Assembly: GCA_024236015.1 (NCBI GenBank)
Contig: JACKLK010000017.1
Location: forward strand, 1-64,000
Direction of reading: 5' to 3'
DNA from: Rhodoferax sp.
GTDB lineage: Bacteria > Pseudomonadota > Gammaproteobacteria > Burkholderiales > Burkholderiaceae_C
Length of the DNA: 64,000 bases
Shown here: in pieces, positions 24,986-32,979 of the stretch
Layout of the letters: every line of letters starts with the position of its first letter
How positions within the stretch are numbered: the first letter of the stretch is position 1
Translations under genes and position numbers: made by a program
The notes under the pieces: generated by a model
Seen by the model: only the letters and a program-made list of their open reading frames with translations
Told to the model about the DNA's origin: nothing
Databases searched by the model: none

Positions 24986-25957
24986 ATGGCATTTCCCCGC
25001 TGGCTGTCCGCGTGTGGGCCCTGGTCCTGGGCGCTGGTTCTGGGCATGGCGGCGATTGTTCCGGGCATGGCGCAGGCCGCCGCGGCGGTCAAGGCCGTCG
25101 AGGTGGCCGAGAACGTCTGGATGGTGCAGGGCGAGGCGGCCCTGGGATCATCCGCCAACCGCAATTTCATCTCCAATGCCGGCTTCGTCGTCACCGAGGA
25201 GGGCGTGGTTGTGGTCGATGCGTTGGGTTCGCCGGCACTGGCGAACGAACTCATCGCCGAGATCCGGCGCATCACGCCCCAGCCGATCCGGTACGTCGTG
25301 GTGACGCATTTCCATGCTGACCATATCTATGGCCTGCAGGCCTTCAAGGCGGCGGGCGCGCAGATCCTGGGGCATCCGTCCGGCCGCGAGTACCTGTTTT
25401 CGGAGACGGCGAAACTGCGGCTCGAGGCCAGCCGCCAGGATCTGGCGCCATGGATCGACGCGCAGACGCAGTTGCTGGGCGCCGACCGCTGGCTGACCGA
25501 TGCCCAGACCGAGCTGCGCCTGGGCTCCTACCTGTTCCAGATCCGGCATGTCGGCCCGTCGCACACGCCGGAGGACCTGGTGGTGTTCGTGCCCAAGGCC
25601 GGCGTGTTGTTTGCCGGTGACCTCGTCTTTCGTGGCCGCATCCCCTTCGTCGGCCAGGCCGACAGTCGCCAGTGGATCGCCTCGTTGGGGGGCTTGATCG
25701 CATTCGCGCCCCGGGTCATGATTCCCGGGCATGGCGGGGTGTCGACGGACCCGATGGCCGACCTCACGCTGACACGCGACTACCTGGTGTTCCTGCGCAA
25801 GAGCATGGGCGAGGCGGCGCAGAATCTGGAGCCGTTCGAGGAAGCCTATGCCAAGGCCGACTGGTCCCGGTTCGAGCACATGCCGCTGTTTCGCGCCGCC
25901 AACCGCATGAATGCCTACAACACTTTCTTGCTCATGGAGCAGCAGGGATCGAAATGA
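24986..25957 (+). CDS. Secreted metallo-beta-lactamase-fold hydrolase (SoxH-like)
   Basis: A 323-residue periplasmic enzyme. The signal is a long hydrophobic stretch ending AQAAAA. The metal site shows THFHADHIYGL, HVGPSHTPEDL, FAGDLVF and PGHGG. It is of the quinoprotein-relay/SoxH type often found next to sox genes, and its exact reaction is not known. A TTGGAGG ribosome site precedes the ATG. Its stop overlaps the start of the thioredoxin gene (ATGA). It diverges from soxE across a 143-base spacer with an AT-rich imperfect palindrome near 24941-24960. Confidence 0.85.
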   Translation: MAFPRWLSACGPWSWALVLGMAAIVPGMAQAAAAVKAVEVAENVWMVQGEAALGSSANRNFISNAGFVVTEEGVVVVDALGSPALANELIAEIRRITPQPIRYVVVTHFHADHIYGLQAFKAAGAQILGHPSGREYLFSETAKLRLEASRQDLAPWIDAQTQLLGADRWLTDAQTELRLGSYLFQIRHVGPSHTPEDLVVFVPKAGVLFAGDLVFRGRIPFVGQADSRQWIASLGGLIAFAPRVMIPGHGGVSTDPMADLTLTRDYLVFLRKSMGEAAQNLEPFEEAYAKADWSRFEHMPLFRAANRMNAYNTFLLMEQQGSK

Positions 25958-26451
25958 AACGACGTACATGCCTGTTGGCCGGTGTCGGCTCCGCGTTGTC
26001 CCTGCCGGCCTGGGCCGGGCCGGCGGTCGTCGGGGAGCGGGTCGACTGGCCCCGCCTGCAACTGCTCGACGGCAGCGTGCTCGAGGCCGCCGACTGGAGC
26101 GGCCAGCCGGCGCTGGTGGTCCTGTGGGCCACCTATTGCCCGTTCTGCAAGCGCCACAACGCCCATCTGGACAAGCTGTACGAGCAGACCCGTGCGCAGG
26201 GCCTGCGGATCCTGGCCGTTGCGCAGGACACCGACGAGCGCCTGGTGCGCCAGTACATGGTGAACAACGCCTACCGGTTCCCGGTTGCCATGGACGGCGG
26301 CCAGGTGCGCAGTCGCCTGACGTCGCGACGCGTCATTCCGATGACCTGCGCCATCGACCGCCAGGGGCGCCTGGTCCAGGCCATCCCCGGCGAAATGTTC
26401 GAGGAAGACCTCGTCGACCTGGCGCGCGGCCTGATCCAGCGCGCGGCCTGA
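25954..26451 (+). CDS. Periplasmic thioredoxin-like protein (TlpA/SoxW type)
   Basis: A 165-residue exported thioredoxin-fold protein with a Tat-like or Sec signal (MKRRTCLLAGVGSALSLPAWA) and the active site WATYCPFCKRHN. The cis-proline region is RRVIPMTCAID. It overlaps the MBL gene by four bases. In other sox clusters SoxW keeps SoxYZ or cytochromes reduced with the help of SoxV, which is absent from this window. The SoxW assignment is by context. Confidence 0.85.
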   Translation: MKRRTCLLAGVGSALSLPAWAGPAVVGERVDWPRLQLLDGSVLEAADWSGQPALVVLWATYCPFCKRHNAHLDKLYEQTRAQGLRILAVAQDTDERLVRQYMVNNAYRFPVAMDGGQVRSRLTSRRVIPMTCAIDRQGRLVQAIPGEMFEEDLVDLARGLIQRAA

Positions 26452-26476
26452 GCCGCGGCCCGGCGGCCGGCACGGC

Positions 26477-27592
26477 TCAGCCCATGCGGTCGATGCGCCA
26501 GATCTGGTAACGCAGCGCCGCCAGCGCCCCGCAGACGATGGCCGCCAGCGCCAGCAGGCTGCCCAGCGACAGGGTCGAGATACCCGACAGGCCCTGGCCG
26601 ATGGTGCATCCCATCGCGGTCACGCCGCCCACGCCCATCATCGCCGCGCCGGCCAGGTGGTTGGCCGTGTCCTCGACGTTGCCGAATCCCTCCCACCGGA
26701 ACTCCCGGTTCGCCAGCGCCATGGCGGCGGAGCCGGCCACCACGCCGAACATGCTCACGATGCCGATGGTCAGCAGCTTGGACCGGTCGCTGAAGAACAG
26801 CAGCCAGTCCAGCGCAAAACCGACCGGCGCCACCATGCTGAGCGACTCCATGCGACGCGAGTTCGTGGCCAGGAAGCTGGCCTCCAGCGTCATCGGGTGC
26901 TCGGCGACAAAACCCAGGCGCCCGGAGATCCACCACATCAGCACGACCGTGGCGCCGATGCCCACGCCGCCCAGCCAGACCATCGGAGTGCGCCCGTCGG
27001 GGCTGCGCAGGACCCAGGCCAGCAACACCAGGCCGAGCACCAGGCCCAGTCCCAGCGCCGCGGCCGGCGTGCCGATGCCGACCGCGGCGGCCAGCATGGA
27101 CGGCAGGTCCTGGTGCCCTGGCAGCTCTGTCGCCACCCGGTCCACCGTCGCCACCCGCGCCACGGCCGTGATGCCCTTGAGCGTCGCGAACGCGCAGGCG
27201 CCCAGTACCAGCAACACGACCCAGGCCTTGAGGTTGCCCGCGCCGGCCCGCACCAGGTTCTTGCTGCCGCATCCCGACGCCAGCACCATGCCGAACCCGA
27301 ACATCAGGCCCCCGACCAGCAGCGACAGCCACATCAGCCGCGGCTCCGCGTACAGGCTGTCGGCAGCGCGGATCCAGCCGGCGCCCACCATGGTGTTGAA
27401 GCCGATGATGGCCACGGCGATCGCCAGCACCCACATGCGCATGCGGCTCCAGTCTCCCATGTTGACGATGTCGGCGATGGCGCCCATGGTGCAGAAGTGG
27501 GTGCGCTGGGCCACGGCGCCGAAGACGGCGGCGGCGGCAAAGGCGCTCCACAACACGGCCTGCGTCAGCGGGATCAATTCCTGTTCTTGCAT
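26477..27592 (-). CDS. YeeE/YedE-type sulfur-compound transporter (SoxT/TsuA-like)
   Basis: A 371-residue membrane protein with about nine or ten helices. It carries the family's conserved cysteine motifs: THFCTMGAIAD near the N-terminus, LASGCGSKNLVRAGAGNLKA in the middle and MGCTIGQGLSG near the end. TsuA of this family imports thiosulfate, and SoxT proteins in sox clusters are thought to move thiosulfate or a sulfur signal. It diverges from the small cytochrome gene. The ATG at 27592 is preferred over an upstream frame rich in arginine. Confidence 0.85.
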   Translation of the reverse strand: MQEQELIPLTQAVLWSAFAAAAVFGAVAQRTHFCTMGAIADIVNMGDWSRMRMWVLAIAVAIIGFNTMVGAGWIRAADSLYAEPRLMWLSLLVGGLMFGFGMVLASGCGSKNLVRAGAGNLKAWVVLLVLGACAFATLKGITAVARVATVDRVATELPGHQDLPSMLAAAVGIGTPAAALGLGLVLGLVLLAWVLRSPDGRTPMVWLGGVGIGATVVLMWWISGRLGFVAEHPMTLEASFLATNSRRMESLSMVAPVGFALDWLLFFSDRSKLLTIGIVSMFGVVAGSAAMALANREFRWEGFGNVEDTANHLAGAAMMGVGGVTAMGCTIGQGLSGISTLSLGSLLALAAIVCGALAALRYQIWRIDRMG

Positions 27593-27711
27593 GGCGGTAT
27601 TGTCTCCGCAGCCGCGCTCGCGTGCGGCCGCCGCCCTGCCGCCCGCCTCGTGCCGGATGCGGCGTGCGGCCGCATCCGTGTAAACACCAGTGCACCATCG
27701 CGCCGGAAACA

Positions 27712-27721
27712 AATATCATTG
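27712..27721 (+). promoter_or_regulatory. Candidate sox regulator motif in the SoxT-like/cytochrome divergent promoter
   Basis: AATATCATTG, followed by an AT-rich run (AATTTGCATATATAG), lies 54 bases before the cytochrome GTG and within the 182-base spacer to the divergent transporter gene. The spacer also shares GTAAACACC (27680) with the region before the first ArsR gene (14880). Confidence 0.45.
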
Positions 27722-27774
27722 AATTTGCATATATAGATCGGTTCCGTCCGGAACCTCGCAACCAGGAGTCCTGT

Positions 27775-28089
27775 GTGAAGTCCGTGTCCGTTTTTTCCCT
27801 GGCGCTGTTCGCGTCGCTGCTGGTGCTGCCGGCACATGCCAGCATGCAGCTGGCCCAGGCCAACGCCTGCCTGGCCTGTCATTCGGCTGACAAGAAGCTG
27901 GTCGGCCCCGCCTATCGCGACGTGGCGAAAAAATATGCCGGCCAGGCGGACGCTGCCGCACGGCTGGCCGACAGCATTCGCAAGGGCGGCTCCGGCACCT
28001 GGGGCGCCGTACCCATGCCCGCGCAGCCGAACCTGAGCGAAGCGGACGCGCGCAAGCTGGCGCAGTGGGTGCTCGAGGGCGGCAAATAG
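27775..28089 (+). CDS. Small periplasmic cytochrome c, paralogue of the SoxD C-terminal domain
   Basis: A 104-residue monoheme cytochrome of the c551/c552 type. It has a signal ending PAHAS, the heme site CLACH and a methionine ligand in WGAVPMPAQ. Across the mature length it runs parallel to the second heme domain of SoxD (ADKKLVGPAYRDVAKKYA against MDKKILGPGFQEIARKYA), so one probably arose from the other. It is a good candidate electron acceptor for SoxCD or SoxAX. A GTG start is used, with AGGAG six bases upstream. Confidence 0.85.
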   Translation: MKSVSVFSLALFASLLVLPAHASMQLAQANACLACHSADKKLVGPAYRDVAKKYAGQADAAARLADSIRKGGSGTWGAVPMPAQPNLSEADARKLAQWVLEGGK

Positions 28090-28223
28090 TCTGCCGGTCG
28101 GATGGCGCCGAACGCCTGGCATGGCGTGCCGGCCGCATCCGATCGGACTATGCGGCGGGGGCTCCCTATATTGGTGGTTGCGAATAGAATGGAAATTCGA
28201 TGGAATCACCAGGGGAGACGCCA

Positions 28224-28580
28224 ATGGAAGACTTGCACAGTGAAGATCGGGTATTCGAATCGGTCGCCGAATTGTTTTCGGTTCTGTCGACGCCGATCCG
28301 CCTGAAGATCATCAGTGCTGTCTGCCAGAGCGAGAAAAGCGTCTCGCAACTGCTCGCGGAGATCGAGACCACGCAACCCAACATGTCGCAGCACCTGAGC
28401 ACGCTCTACCGGTGTGGTGTGCTCGCCAAGCGCCGCGAGGGTACCCAGATGTACTATCGCCTGCAAAGCGAACGGGTGGCAACCTTGTGTCGCGCCGTGT
28501 GCACGCAGGTGGCCATCGAGCTCGACGGCGAAGTTCCGCTGCCCCCCTCGGACCGGCTGGTGCCGGCCATGCACCGCTAA
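28224..28580 (+). CDS. Second ArsR-family regulator of the sox region
   Basis: A 118-residue winged-helix regulator similar to the one at 14951 (TTQPNMSQHLSTLYRCGVL against VSQSNMSQHLGVLYRGGVL). Cysteines are at 34 (ISAVC), 64 (YRC), 89 and 93 (LCRAVC), so it has a comparable but shifted set of possible sulfur-sensing thiols. The start at 28224 follows AGGGGAG; an in-frame ATG eight codons upstream lies before that site. The upstream region contains CGAAT and ATTCG as an inverted repeat. Confidence 0.82.
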   Translation: MEDLHSEDRVFESVAELFSVLSTPIRLKIISAVCQSEKSVSQLLAEIETTQPNMSQHLSTLYRCGVLAKRREGTQMYYRLQSERVATLCRAVCTQVAIELDGEVPLPPSDRLVPAMHR

Positions 28581-29536
28581 GCATCGTCCTGCGCTGCCCG
28601 GCCCGGCGGTTTGCTGCGCGTGGCGCTGCGGCGGCGCATGGCGCTCGGGGTCGCACGCAAGGCGCCGGTATCGGTGCGTACCATCACACGCAGGTAACGC
28701 TCGCTCGGCGCCAGCAAGGCACCGTACAGCTGTTCGCACAGGCTGCGCGCGCGTTCGCCGGGCCAGTCCGCGGGCAGGAAAGCCTTTGGCAGGTTGGGGT
28801 CGCGCAGCACGACACGCCGGTATTCATGGATTAGCAAGGTGCGCGCCATGAAGGCCTGCGCCGGCTCGAGTTGTGCCGCGTCGCGCAACACGGGCGAGAA
28901 CCGGTCGACGAACTGCGTCCAGGCCCGTGCGACCTTGGCCAGGTCGAACACGGCATGCATGATCGGCAACAGGGGCCGCTCGCCGACGCCCGGCAGCCCT
29001 TGTGCGCGCAGCACCGCCACCTGCTCGGCCATGCCCGCCGCCGAGATGATCTCCGCCAGCACCCGTGCATGCATGTGCGGCTGGACAAAGACCAGCGGCG
29101 ACAGGCGGCCGAAACTCTCCCACAACAATTCGCGTTGCAGCTTCAGCCGGTCGCTGGCCCGCATGCCCGGATCGAGCAGCACCAGGGTCCAGTGTCCGTC
29201 CCACTGCGCGGTGTTGAAGTCGTAGATGCGCTGGTCCGCATGTTGCACCCGCAACACGCCGGCGTCCGACAGGCCGTAGTAGCTGCGCCGGCCGATCCGC
29301 GTTGCGACGAACCAGTCGTCCGCGCCCAGGCGGAACGCGCTGGTGCGCACCAGGCGCGACGAGATGCCGAACAGTCCGAGCAGTTCGATCAGGCTGCCCA
29401 GCCAGATCGACTGTCCGCGCGGCGCAAATGCGTCGCCGAACACGGTGATCAGCAGCGAGTTGGCACGCAGGTCCAGCCCACGGCGCAGCCGCGCCAGCGC
29501 GGGTGCCACGGTTGCGGTCGGGGCGGCACGGGCCAT
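28577..29536 (-). CDS. paaX: Phenylacetic acid operon repressor PaaX
   Basis: A 319-residue GntR-like repressor that binds phenylacetyl-CoA as inducer. The N-terminal winged helix contains LRANSLLITVFGDAFAPRG and LGLFGISSRLVRTSAFRL. The middle has DWFVATRIGRRSYYGLSDAG, and the C-terminal PaaX domain ends near LHEYRR-like segments (here LIHEYRRVVLRDPNLPKAFLP). The ATG at 29536 removes a cysteine-rich upstream frame. It is divergent from paaA, and the spacer holds a perfect long-spaced palindrome. Its 3' end overlaps the second ArsR gene's stop by four bases. Confidence 0.93.
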   Translation of the reverse strand: MARAAPTATVAPALARLRRGLDLRANSLLITVFGDAFAPRGQSIWLGSLIELLGLFGISSRLVRTSAFRLGADDWFVATRIGRRSYYGLSDAGVLRVQHADQRIYDFNTAQWDGHWTLVLLDPGMRASDRLKLQRELLWESFGRLSPLVFVQPHMHARVLAEIISAAGMAEQVAVLRAQGLPGVGERPLLPIMHAVFDLAKVARAWTQFVDRFSPVLRDAAQLEPAQAFMARTLLIHEYRRVVLRDPNLPKAFLPADWPGERARSLCEQLYGALLAPSERYLRVMVRTDTGALRATPSAMRRRSATRSKPPGRAAQDDA

Positions 29537-29547
29537 GCAAGCTCCAA

Positions 29548-29590
29548 AGTGATACAGACATTTCGATTGTAGGAGTCCATCTGTATCACT
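29548..29590. promoter_or_regulatory. Long-spaced palindrome between paaX and paaA (PaaX operator candidate)
   Basis: AGTGATACAGA (29548-29558) and TCTGTATCACT (29580-29590) are perfect 11-bp inverted arms 21 bases apart, about two helical turns. They lie between divergent paaX and paaA. E. coli PaaX also binds a TGATTC-type inverted pair, so this is the likely operator for both directions. Confidence 0.8.
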
Positions 29591-29652
29591 AAGATGCACG
29601 TTTTTCCCGCCCGGATTGACACCTGTCAAATCCGCAGACCGGAGACAGTCGC

Positions 29653-30648
29653 ATGTACGCACAACTCGTCGAAACCGGCGCCACCGCGGTTCGCAGCCTC
29701 GAGGACATGGACCCGCAGGAGCGGGCCTTCCAGGAGCGCATCGACGCCGGCATCAAGATCGAACCCAAGGACTGGATGCCGCCGGCCTACCGCAAGACGC
29801 TGGTGCGCCAGATCTCGCAACATGCCCATTCGGAATATGTCGGCATGTTGCCCGAGGGCAACTGGATCGGCCGCGCGCCGTCGCTCAAGCGCAAGGCCAT
29901 CCTGATGGCCAAGGTGCAGGACGAGGCCGGCCATGCGCTGTACCTTTACAGCGCCGTCGAGACGCTGGGTGTCGCGCGCGACGACACCTACCGCGAACTG
30001 TTGTCGGGCAAGGCCAAGTATTCGAGCATCTTCAACTATCCCACGCTGACCTGGGCCGACATCGGTGCCATCGGCTGGCTGGTCGACGGCTCCGCCATCG
30101 TCAACCAGATCCCGATCTGCCGCTGCTCCTACGGACCGTATGCCCGCGCCATGGTGCGGGTGTGCAAGGAGGAGTCGTTCCACCAGCGCCAGGGCTTCGA
30201 GATCATGGAGGTGCTGGCGCGGGGCACGCCGGAGCAGAAGCAGATGGCGCAGGACGCGCTGAACCGCTGGTGGTGGCCGTCCATCGCGATGCACGGCCCG
30301 GCCGATGCGCAGTCGGTCAACAGCGCCCAGTCCATGGCCTGGAAGATCAAGCTGCTGAGCAACGACGCCTTGCGCCAGAAATTCATCGACCAGACGGTGC
30401 CACAGATCGAGTTCCTCGGCCTGGAGTTGCCGGACCCGGAACTCAAGTGGAACGAGGAACGGGGCCACTACGACTACGGGGCCATCGACTGGGATGACTT
30501 CTTCCGCGTCGTCAAGGGTTTCGGGCCGTGCAATCGGCAGCGCCTGGAGGCCCGCAACAAGGCCTGGGACGAAGGCGCGTGGTTCCGCGAAGCCTTGAGT
30601 GCGCACGCGGACAAGCGGGCGGCGGGTGGCGAACGCAAGGTGGCTTGA
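29653..30648 (+). CDS. paaA: 1,2-phenylacetyl-CoA epoxidase catalytic subunit PaaA
   Basis: A 331-residue diiron oxygenase subunit. Metal ligands appear in AKVQDEAGHALYLYSAVE and VCKEESFHQRQGFE. It epoxidises phenylacetyl-CoA in the PaaABCE complex. It is divergent from paaX and starts the pathway operon. Unusually, about 690 bases of repetitive non-coding DNA separate it from paaB; in most genomes paaA-E are contiguous. Confidence 0.97.
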   Translation: MYAQLVETGATAVRSLEDMDPQERAFQERIDAGIKIEPKDWMPPAYRKTLVRQISQHAHSEYVGMLPEGNWIGRAPSLKRKAILMAKVQDEAGHALYLYSAVETLGVARDDTYRELLSGKAKYSSIFNYPTLTWADIGAIGWLVDGSAIVNQIPICRCSYGPYARAMVRVCKEESFHQRQGFEIMEVLARGTPEQKQMAQDALNRWWWPSIAMHGPADAQSVNSAQSMAWKIKLLSNDALRQKFIDQTVPQIEFLGLELPDPELKWNEERGHYDYGAIDWDDFFRVVKGFGPCNRQRLEARNKAWDEGAWFREALSAHADKRAAGGERKVA

Positions 30649-30682
30649 GGGATGGCTTCTTGTGCCTCTCCTGTGGTGCACG

Positions 30683-31205
30683 GGCTGCGAAGGCCCGCGG
30701 GGCCCCTGCGTGGCGCTTCGGTGCGGCGGTCGGGCGCTGAACGCGCCGACTGCCCTGTGGTGCTCGGTCTTGCGCCTGCATCGCGCAACTCACTGCGCGC
30801 CCTGCGGGCGCTCCGTTCAGACAGGCGCGATGAGAATGATGACGAACGCGCTTCGCGCGAGGCGCAAGCCCTGCGCTCCTCGGCGCCGCACAGGCGCGCC
30901 ACGCAGGGGCCCCGCGAGCCTTCGCAGCCAGGCCGGTGGTTGGCGCGGCGCCCGAAAGGGGCCCGGACTTCGAACGGCTGCGCAACGATCACCACCGGCT
31001 CAGCGTCGCGGCAGGCGGGACTCGGCGCGGGCGACTTGTGGGGCGCCGAGGAGCACAGCGGGCTGGGCAGCGCGCGCAGCGCGCTTCGTGATCATTCTCA
31101 TCGCGCTTGTCTGAACGGAGAGAGCGAAGCGAACGCAGTGAGTTGCGCGATGCGCCCTGCCCGCGAGCACCGCAGGGCAGTCGGCGCGTTCAGCGCCCGA
31201 CCGCC
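30683..31205. repeat. Nested inverted-repeat block between paaA and paaB
   Basis: Two overlapping inverted repeats fill most of this 0.7-kb gap. The first pairs 30683-30716 with 30896-30929 (33 of 34 bases). The second pairs 30725-30846 with 31085-31205 (about 85% over 121-122 bases), and similarity continues inward into 30847-30886 and about 31020-31084. Each arm contains GCGCTGAACGCGCC and GCGCAACTCACTGC. Open frames crossing it are rich in Arg, Ser and Ala and look like translations of a non-coding repeat. I see no transposase or real gene in 30649-31342. Confidence 0.9.
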
Positions 31206-31342
31206 CCACCAGGCGCCCGCGCCGATTCCCGCCTGCCGCAACGCGTGCGCGTACCCATGCGGTTCCAGTGCCAAAGCCAAGGCAAAAAATGCGACGGCTC
31301 ACCGTCAAGCACACCCCGTCTCCGCCCAACCCAGCCCCTGAC

Positions 31343-31651
31343 ATGACCGACAGCAACAACACGACGAACCGCCGCGACTGGCCCCTCTGGGAAGTCTTCA
31401 TCCGCAGCCAGCACGGCCTGGCGCACAAGCACGTGGGCAGCCTGCATGCGGTCGACGCGGAAAGCGCCGTCCAGCATGCGCGCGACGTCTACACCCGACG
31501 CAACGAAGGCGTCAGCATCTGGGTGGTGCGCGCTACCGACATCGTGGCCAGCAGCCCCGGCGACAAGGAGGCCTTGTTCGACCCGTCCCAGAGCAAGGTG
31601 TATCGCCATCCGACCTTCTATCCCATGCCCGACGGCGTGAAGAACATATGA
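31343..31651 (+). CDS. paaB: Phenylacetyl-CoA epoxidase subunit PaaB
   Basis: A 102-residue small subunit that stabilises the epoxidase complex. It shows WPLWEVFIRSQHGLAHKHVG, HAVDAESAVQHARDVYTRR and the end VYRHPTFYPMPDGVKNI. The ATG at 31343 starts just past the repeat block, with no clear ribosome site. Its stop overlaps the paaC start (ATGA). The true start is consistent with the family's usual length of about 95 residues. Confidence 0.95.
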   Translation: MTDSNNTTNRRDWPLWEVFIRSQHGLAHKHVGSLHAVDAESAVQHARDVYTRRNEGVSIWVVRATDIVASSPGDKEALFDPSQSKVYRHPTFYPMPDGVKNI

Positions 31652-32412
31652 AGGTGGATACGGTGGACCCGAAGTTCGAATACCTGCTGCGCCTGGGCGA
31701 CAACGCGCTGGTGTTGTCGCAGCAACTCGGCGCCTGGTGCGGCCACGGCCCGGCACTGGAGGAAGACCTGGCTCTGACCAACGTCGCACTCGACCTGCTG
31801 GGCCAGGCCCGGCTCTGGCTCAGTTATGCCGGCGAGGTGGAAGGCAAAGGCCGCGACGAAGATGCCCTGGCCTATCTGCGCGACGGCGCCGCCTTCCGCA
31901 ACCTGCTGCTGGTCGAGCAGCCGAACGGGCATTACGGCGACACCCTCATGCGCCAGTTCCTGTTCGACGCCTGGCACCAGCCGCTGCTGCTCGCGCTCGC
32001 CGCGTCGAGCGACCCGCGCATCGCCGAGATCGCGAACAAGGCTTCCAAGGAGGCGCGTTACCACCTGCAGCGCAGTGCGCAGCTGGTCATCGCGCTGGGC
32101 GACGGCACCGACGAGAGCCATGCGCGCATGCAGGCTTCGCTCGAGCGCCTGTGGCCGTTCACGCAGGAGTGGTTCGAATCCGATCCGGTCGACGCGCAAT
32201 GCGCGGCCCAGGGACTGGCCCCCGCGGCGGACAGCCTGGCCGCGCCCTGGCGTGCCAGCGTCGAGGCGGTGCTCACGCGCGCCACGCTGCAGATGCCGAC
32301 GGTCGTCGGCCACCAGCGTGGCGGCCGCCAGGGCGTGCATTCCGAATACCTGGGGCATCTGCTGGCCGAACTGCAGTTCGTGCCGCGTGCCTATCCGGGG
32401 GCCCGGTGGTAG
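31648..32412 (+). CDS. paaC: Phenylacetyl-CoA epoxidase structural subunit PaaC
   Basis: A 254-residue ferritin-like subunit that forms the heterodimer core with PaaA. It has LGDNALVLSQQLGAWCGHGP near the N-terminus, ALDLLGQARLWLSYAGE, and KASKEARYHLQRSAQLVIAL. It overlaps paaB by four bases and its end overlaps paaD by seven, which shows tight coupling. Confidence 0.96.
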   Translation: MKVDTVDPKFEYLLRLGDNALVLSQQLGAWCGHGPALEEDLALTNVALDLLGQARLWLSYAGEVEGKGRDEDALAYLRDGAAFRNLLLVEQPNGHYGDTLMRQFLFDAWHQPLLLALAASSDPRIAEIANKASKEARYHLQRSAQLVIALGDGTDESHARMQASLERLWPFTQEWFESDPVDAQCAAQGLAPAADSLAAPWRASVEAVLTRATLQMPTVVGHQRGGRQGVHSEYLGHLLAELQFVPRAYPGARW

Positions 32413-32969
32413 AGGGCAGCGTGCCCGTGGTTCCGGTGCGCGTGGCCACCGAGCAGGTGCTGCAGTGGCTGGACGAGGTCATGGACCCGGAGGTACCGGT
32501 CGTCTCCGTCGTCGGCCTGGGCATCGTGCGCGAGGTCGTGTGGCAATACGGCCTGGGCGCCGCTCCGCGGCTGCAGATCGTCGTGACGCCGACCTATTCC
32601 GGTTGCCCGGCCACCGAAGTCATCGCCGCCGCGATCCGCGACAAGCTGGCCTCCCACGGCGTTGCGCCCGTCGAGGTCCACACACGGCTGTCGCCGGCCT
32701 GGACCACGGACTGGATGAGCGTGGAGGCACGCGAAGCCCTGCGTGCCTACGGCATCGCGCCGCCGGTGGAACGGGCACCGGATGCCGACGGCAGCCAGGC
32801 GATCGACATCGGTGCCTTGCTGCAGCCGTCGGCGCGTGCGGTGGTGCCGTGTCCGTTGTGCGGCTCGCACAAGACGCGCCTGCTGTCGCAGTTCGGCTCC
32901 ACCGCCTGCAAGGCCTTGTACCAGTGCAACAGCTGCCTGGAACCCTTCGACTATTTCAAGCCCCATTGA
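32406..32969 (+). CDS. paaD: PaaD, Fe-S maturation factor of the epoxidase
   Basis: A 187-residue protein with an N-terminal MIP18/DUF59 domain (LDEVMDPEVPVVSVVGLGIV, TPTYSGCPATEVI) and a C-terminal zinc-ribbon-like segment (CPLCGSH and CNSC). It is needed to build the Fe-S centre of PaaE. There is no ATG near the expected N-terminus; GTG at 32406 overlaps the paaC stop, and GTG at 32421 is an alternative. paaE follows after ten bases. Confidence 0.92.
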   Translation: MVEGSVPVVPVRVATEQVLQWLDEVMDPEVPVVSVVGLGIVREVVWQYGLGAAPRLQIVVTPTYSGCPATEVIAAAIRDKLASHGVAPVEVHTRLSPAWTTDWMSVEAREALRAYGIAPPVERAPDADGSQAIDIGALLQPSARAVVPCPLCGSHKTRLLSQFGSTACKALYQCNSCLEPFDYFKPH

Positions 32970-32979
32970 GAGCGACCCC

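Noticed and set aside
30652..31341. A 229-codon open frame and several others in the paaA-paaB gap
   Set aside because: The DNA is a nested inverted repeat; the frames translate into low-complexity Arg/Ser/Ala sequence and differ between arms, so they are not credible proteins.
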